NCBI GenBank assembly: GCA_041580375.1
Contig: JBFGDZ010000023.1
Coordinates: 1 to 27,704 of the forward strand
Origin: JAPUIN01 sp041580375
GTDB taxonomy: Bacteria; Acidobacteriota; Polarisedimenticolia; Gp22-AA2
Length of the DNA: 27,704 nt
Direction of reading: 5' to 3'
Shown here: positions 24,026 through 27,704 of the stretch, one piece after another
Layout: the number at the start of each line of letters is the position of its first letter
Position numbering within the stretch: the first letter of the stretch is position 1
Translations under genes and position numbers: made by a program
Notes under the pieces: generated by a model
What the model was told of the DNA's origin: nothing
The model's database searches: none
The model's input: the letters and a program-made list of their open reading frames with translations, nothing else

Positions 24026-25356
24026 GGCGCTGGCTCGACATCCTCTTCTGGTCGGTGATCGCGGCCGCTTTCATCGGGCCGGGCACCGTCACCACGTGCG
24101 CGTCCGCCGGCTCCCGGTTCGGCCTGCACCTGATGTGGGCGCTGACCTTCTCCACCATCGCCTGTTTCGTGCTCCAGGAGGGCTCGGCGCGCGTCACCAT
24201 CGCCACCGGCCTCGATCTCGGCGGCGCGATCCGCAGACGCTTCCGCGGACGGCGCACCGGGCCGGTGGTCCTCCTCCTGGTCCTCGGGGGGATCCTGCTG
24301 GGGTGCGCCGCGTACGAGGCGGGTAACATTCTGGGAGCGGTCGCCGGCGCGGAGCTGGGGCTGCCGCTGCCGGGCCGCGCCGTCACCCTGGCGTGCGGCG
24401 GAGCCGCCGCGCTCCTTCTGTGGTTTGGGAGGACGCAGCTCGTGGCGCGGGTTCTCGGAGGCGCCGTGGCGCTGATGGGAATCGCCTTTCTCGCCGTCGC
24501 CGTCCGGTTGAAACCTCAGCCCGGCGATCTCCTGCGCCACGCCCTCCTCCCCGCGCTGCCCGACGACTCGGGACTCCTCGTGCTCGGCCTGATCGGGACG
24601 ACGGTCGTGCCGTACAACCTGTTCCTCGGATCGGGCCTGGCGCGCGGCCAGTCGCTCGTCTCCGCGCGCATCGGGCTCGCCGTGGCCATCCCGGCGGGCG
24701 GATTGATGTCGATGGCGGTTCTCGTCGTCGGCACGGCCGTCCCGGGACCCCTGGAGTTCGAGGGGCTCGCGGGCGCCCTCGCCGACCGGCTCGGCGCCTG
24801 GGCCGCCCCGTTGTTCGCTTCGGGTCTGTTCATCGCGGGCCTCTCGTCCGCGATCACCGCGCCGCTGGCCGCCGCGGTGACGGCGCGCGGCCTGTTCGGC
24901 GCGGATCGCCCGGGAGCCTGGGAGGAGCGCGGCTGGCGTTATCGCGCCGTCTGGATCCCGGTGCTGCTCGTCGGCGTCGCGTCCGCGCTGGCCGGCGCGA
25001 GCCCGATCCCGGCGATCCTCGCGGCGCAGGCGCTCAATGGAATGCTGCTCCCCTTCGTGGCCGTCTTTCTCTTCATCTTGATCAACGACCGCGAGCTCAT
25101 GGGGGCCTCCGGACGGAACGGCACGGCCGCCAACGTCCTGATGTCCGCCGTCATCTTCGTCACGCTGCTGCTCGGCGCCCGCATGTCGCTCGGCGCGTTC
25201 GCGTCCGCGCTCGGACTCGGCCCTCCGGGTGCGGGCGTGATCCTCGCCGTCTCCCTCCTCGCCGCGGCGCTCGTCGTCGCGCCGCTGATGCTGCGCCTGT
25301 GCCGCCGCGCTCATCCCCGGAGGGGTGATTTGACAGGAAAGCCGGGGAACGAATAG
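24022..25356 (+). CDS. Nramp-fold transporter lacking the canonical metal-binding residues
   Basis: 444 residues from the ATG of the ATGA overlap (24022), with about eleven hydrophobic helices. The first, WSVIAAAFIGPGTVTTCASAGS, aligns with Nramp TM1, but the DPGN metal motif reads Gly19-Pro-Gly-Thr22. In TM6 the usual Met-Pro-His region reads Val196-Pro197-Tyr198-Asn199 (VVPYNLFLGSGLARGQ). Thus the Asp, Asn and Met ligands known from MntH/DMT1 are all replaced. FVLQEGSARVTIATG after TM2 and the linker AAVTARGLFGAD also fit the Nramp-like group. Such proteins are usually annotated as divalent metal transporters. With these changes, and translational coupling to a hydantoinase, transport of an organic solute is an open alternative. 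The location is the inner membrane. Confidence 0.88.
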   Translation: MRRWLDILFWSVIAAAFIGPGTVTTCASAGSRFGLHLMWALTFSTIACFVLQEGSARVTIATGLDLGGAIRRRFRGRRTGPVVLLLVLGGILLGCAAYEAGNILGAVAGAELGLPLPGRAVTLACGGAAALLLWFGRTQLVARVLGGAVALMGIAFLAVAVRLKPQPGDLLRHALLPALPDDSGLLVLGLIGTTVVPYNLFLGSGLARGQSLVSARIGLAVAIPAGGLMSMAVLVVGTAVPGPLEFEGLAGALADRLGAWAAPLFASGLFIAGLSSAITAPLAAAVTARGLFGADRPGAWEERGWRYRAVWIPVLLVGVASALAGASPIPAILAAQALNGMLLPFVAVFLFILINDRELMGASGRNGTAANVLMSAVIFVTLLLGARMSLGAFASALGLGPPGAGVILAVSLLAAALVVAPLMLRLCRRAHPRRGDLTGKPGNE

Positions 25357-25391
25357 GATCCCGACACCACAGCAGCGCACTTCATCCATCC

Positions 25392-25419
25392 TTGGTGCCG
25401 ATGGCCCATTGTGTATCCG
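25392..25419 (+). promoter_or_regulatory. Possible promoter of the trehalose gene
   Basis: TTGGTG (25392-25397) and TATCCG (25414-25419) are spaced by 16 bases within the 178-base gap after the transporter gene. The leader to the GTG at 25535 would be about 108 bases. Nothing else recognisable is in the gap. Motif evidence only. Confidence 0.28.
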
Positions 25420-25534
25420 CTAGGAACCGGATCGGAGCGAGTCACCCGCGGGCAGGCTTGCCGCGCGCTCCTCACGATCGGGCCGCGGATCGCCGCCGCG
25501 ACGCCTTCGACGACCCTCGCACCGGAGAGCCCAC

Positions 25535-27704
25535 GTGGGACGGGTGATCCTGGTCTCCAATCGGCTGCCCGTCACCGTCCGCAGGACGGGGCGCGACATC
25601 GCGCTGACGCGCAGCGCCGGCGGGCTGGTCGCGGGGCTGGGCCCGATCCACGATGCCGAGGATTCTCTCTGGCTCGGCACGCTGGGCGGCGAGATCGACG
25701 ATGAGCGGCGAGCGGAGCTCGAAAAGCGCCGGTTGATCCCGGTCACCCTGCCCCGGGAGCGCGCCCGACGGCACTACGAGGGATACTCGAACAGCGTTCT
25801 CTGGCCGTTGTTTCATTATTTCCTCGAGGCAGTCGAACACGATCCCCAGGATTTCGAGGCGTACCGGACGGTGAACGAGCGCTTCGCCGACGCCGTCGTC
25901 GAGCACGCGGGCCGCCGCGATCGCATCTGGATTCACGACTATCATCTGATGCTCCTTCCGATGATGCTCCGGAAACGGCTGCCGGACGCGCGTATCGGCT
26001 TTTTCCTGCACATTCCGTTCCCGTCGTCGGAGATTTTCCGGATCCTGCCGCAGGCGGACGAGATCCTGCGAGGGCTGGTGGGCGCCGATCTCATCGGCCT
26101 GCACACGTTCGATTACGCGCGGCACCTCACCACCTCCTTCCGCCGGATCTGCGGCAGCGAGATCGTGCGCGACGCGATCGAATGGGAGGGAGGACGCTCG
26201 CACGTCCGGGCATTCCCTCTCGGGGTCGACGCCCCGCGCTTCAACCAGTTGGCCGCTTCGCCGGAGGCCGAGCGCCGGTTCGGCAACTGGCGGCGACGCG
26301 CCGGCGACCGCAAGGTCGTCCTCGGGGTCGATCGGCTCGATTACAGCAAGGGCCTCGTCCAGCGACTGGAGGTCTATCACCACCTGCTGAGCGAGGAGGC
26401 GAAGTGGCGCAAGGACGCCGTGTTTCTTCAGCTCTGCGTCCCGACGCGCAGCACCATGAAGACCTACAGCGACCTGAAGCAGCAGGTCGACCAGCGGGTC
26501 GGGCAGATCAACGGCGAGTTCGGCGAGATGGGACGCATGCCGGTTCACTACATGTACCGCTCGGTCCCTCCCGAGGAAGTCGCAGCGCTCTACCGGCTGG
26601 CCGACGTCGCGGTGGTGACGCCCCTGAGGGACGGCATGAACCTGGTCGCCAAGGAGTATATCGCGGCCCGCCAGGACGACAGCGGAGTCCTCGTGCTGAG
26701 CGAGTTCGCCGGGGCCGCCGCCGAGCTCGGCGAGGCGTTGATCGTCAATCCGTGGGACGTGCAGGGGACGGCGCGGATCCTCTCGCGGGCTCTGGAGATG
26801 GATGCCGGCGAGCAGCGGCGCCGCATGGCGGCCCTGAGGCGGCGTGTGGCCTCGAACACGGCGCAGCGGTGGGCGCGGAGCTTTCTCGAGTCGCTCGACG
26901 CGTGCGTCGCCGGTGAGGCGACCCCGACCCAGTCATCAGAGGACTCCTCCTGGATCGCTCGGCTGGGAGCGGCCTTCGCCGCCTCCCGGCGCGCCCTGAT
27001 CGTGCTCGATTACGACGGTACGCTGCAGGATTTCGAAGCCGATCCGTCCGCGGCGCGACCCGATCCCGAACTGATCTCGCTCCTGGGCCGCCTCGGCGCC
27101 GCGGAATCGATCGAGGTCGTCATCCTGAGCGGCCGTGATCGAGAGTCCCTCGCTCGCTGGTTCGGCCGTCTTCCGGCCCACCTGGTGGCGGAGCACGGCA
27201 GCTTCCTGAAGACGCGAAAGAGGCGGCGATGGGAGGAGCTGGGACCGGGCGTCGATCGATCGGTCGCCGACGACGTGGAAGAAGTGATGGAGAGCTTCGT
27301 CGCCCGCACGCCCGGCTCCTTCATCGAGCGGAAGCACTCGGGCATCGCCTGGCACTACCGCAAGGCCGAGCAGCACCTGGGCATGCGGCGCGCCCGCGAG
27401 CTCGCCCACCATCTGACGATCTACTTCGCCAACCGCCCGATGCGCGTGCAGCAGGGCGCCTGCGTCGTCGAGGTCCACAACCAGGAGATCGATAAGGGCT
27501 GGGCGTACCGGACGATACGCAGGCGGCTGGGTTCGTTCGACTTCGTCCTCGTCGCCGGCGACGACCGCACCGACGAGGACCTGTTCGAGGTCGTCCCCCC
27601 CGACGTCTGGTCGATCAAGATCGGCGCGGGCCCCAGCGCGGCGCGGCACCGCCTGGAGTCGCCCGAGGGGCTGCGCGCCCTCCTGGCGTCCGCCCTGGCG
27701 CGCC
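25535..27704 (+). CDS. otsA: Bifunctional trehalose-6-phosphate synthase/phosphatase (OtsA-OtsB fusion), 3' end outside window
   Basis: The frame runs from a GTG at 25535 (GGAGAG six bases upstream) to the window edge, 723 full codons without a stop. The synthase part starts VILVSNRLPV and has WPLFHYF, HDYHLMLLP (from His134), FFLHIPFPSSEIF and VDRLDYSKGL (Arg267 and Lys272, matching the UDP-glucose phosphate contacts of E. coli OtsA). TPLRDGMNLVAKEY and LSEFAGAA follow. After a short linker (about 470-480), a HAD phosphatase part begins with LDYDGTL (Asp492, Asp494), then LSGRD, AEHGSF and GDDRTDED (the Mg-binding acidic motif). The fusion makes trehalose-6-phosphate from UDP-glucose (or another NDP-glucose) and glucose-6-phosphate, and dephosphorylates it to trehalose, a stress protectant. 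The frame was checked along the whole length and shows no shift. Only the last residues of the phosphatase should be missing. Confidence 0.95.
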   Translation, partial: MGRVILVSNRLPVTVRRTGRDIALTRSAGGLVAGLGPIHDAEDSLWLGTLGGEIDDERRAELEKRRLIPVTLPRERARRHYEGYSNSVLWPLFHYFLEAVEHDPQDFEAYRTVNERFADAVVEHAGRRDRIWIHDYHLMLLPMMLRKRLPDARIGFFLHIPFPSSEIFRILPQADEILRGLVGADLIGLHTFDYARHLTTSFRRICGSEIVRDAIEWEGGRSHVRAFPLGVDAPRFNQLAASPEAERRFGNWRRRAGDRKVVLGVDRLDYSKGLVQRLEVYHHLLSEEAKWRKDAVFLQLCVPTRSTMKTYSDLKQQVDQRVGQINGEFGEMGRMPVHYMYRSVPPEEVAALYRLADVAVVTPLRDGMNLVAKEYIAARQDDSGVLVLSEFAGAAAELGEALIVNPWDVQGTARILSRALEMDAGEQRRRMAALRRRVASNTAQRWARSFLESLDACVAGEATPTQSSEDSSWIARLGAAFAASRRALIVLDYDGTLQDFEADPSAARPDPELISLLGRLGAAESIEVVILSGRDRESLARWFGRLPAHLVAEHGSFLKTRKRRRWEELGPGVDRSVADDVEEVMESFVARTPGSFIERKHSGIAWHYRKAEQHLGMRRARELAHHLTIYFANRPMRVQQGACVVEVHNQEIDKGWAYRTIRRRLGSFDFVLVAGDDRTDEDLFEVVPPDVWSIKIGAGPSAARHRLESPEGLRALLASALAR

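Noticed and set aside
25472..26548. A 358-codon minus-strand frame and a plus-strand frame at 26182-26916 in the last gene region
   Set aside because: Both are shadows of the trehalose synthase/phosphatase gene, whose own frame is open without a break from 25535 to the window end.

Overview
The window is one continuous, very GC-rich stretch of bacterial chromosome. It is densely coded, with many 4-base start/stop overlaps and frequent GTG/TTG starts. Features that point to a Gram-negative cell envelope are an RND pump with a periplasmic adaptor, three predicted lipoproteins (one with a Tat motif) and a secreted DUF4097-type protein. Gene content and base composition would fit an Acidobacteriota-like or other deep-branching environmental lineage. 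No rRNA or marker gene is present, so that placement is only an impression. There are no tRNAs, rRNAs, CRISPR arrays, transposases or phage genes, and no gene-free stretch longer than about 260 bases. The longest gap, 17343-17593, is described below.

Layout: (1) 1-3084, the 3' part of a pyruvate:ferredoxin oxidoreductase (nifJ) overlapping a dihydroorotate-dehydrogenase-like flavoprotein gene. (2) 3213-7528, an RND adaptor and its inner-membrane pump, overlapping by 4 bases. (3) 7584-10279, a run of cupin, Asp-box beta-propeller, MoaD/ThiS-like protein and a lipoprotein alpha/beta hydrolase. (4) 10276-11253 on the minus strand, a threonine/serine dehydratase-like PLP enzyme split by an in-frame TAG. 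The rest of its conserved C-terminus follows in the same frame. (5) 11385-12554, an exported protein built of ten Asp-Thr-Gly-Ser-Gly-type rungs. (6) 12685-17342, a same-strand run: Tat/lipoprotein flavin amine oxidase, SDR, GT4 glycosyltransferase and lipoprotein M19 dipeptidase. (7) 17594-18094, purE behind a clear -35/-10 promoter placed so that the mRNA could be leaderless. (8) 18153-20052 on the minus strand, a homocysteine S-methyltransferase-family gene followed by a YdjM-type membrane protein gene. (9) 20219-25356, a fused hydantoinase A+B (5-oxoprolinase-like) enzyme coupled by ATGA to an Nramp-fold transporter that lacks the usual metal-binding residues. (10) 25535 to the window end, a fused trehalose-6-phosphate synthase/phosphatase, cut by the window edge.

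Most units are housekeeping or accessory metabolism: pyruvate oxidation, purine synthesis, methyl transfer and trehalose synthesis. The parts most worth a second look are the hydantoinase/Nramp-like pair, which may be a dedicated uptake-and-hydrolysis unit for an organic substrate rather than a metal; the Asp-box propeller/MoaD-like pair with no visible E1 or MoaE partner; and the amber codon in the dehydratase. I see no defence system or other clearly new multi-gene machine.
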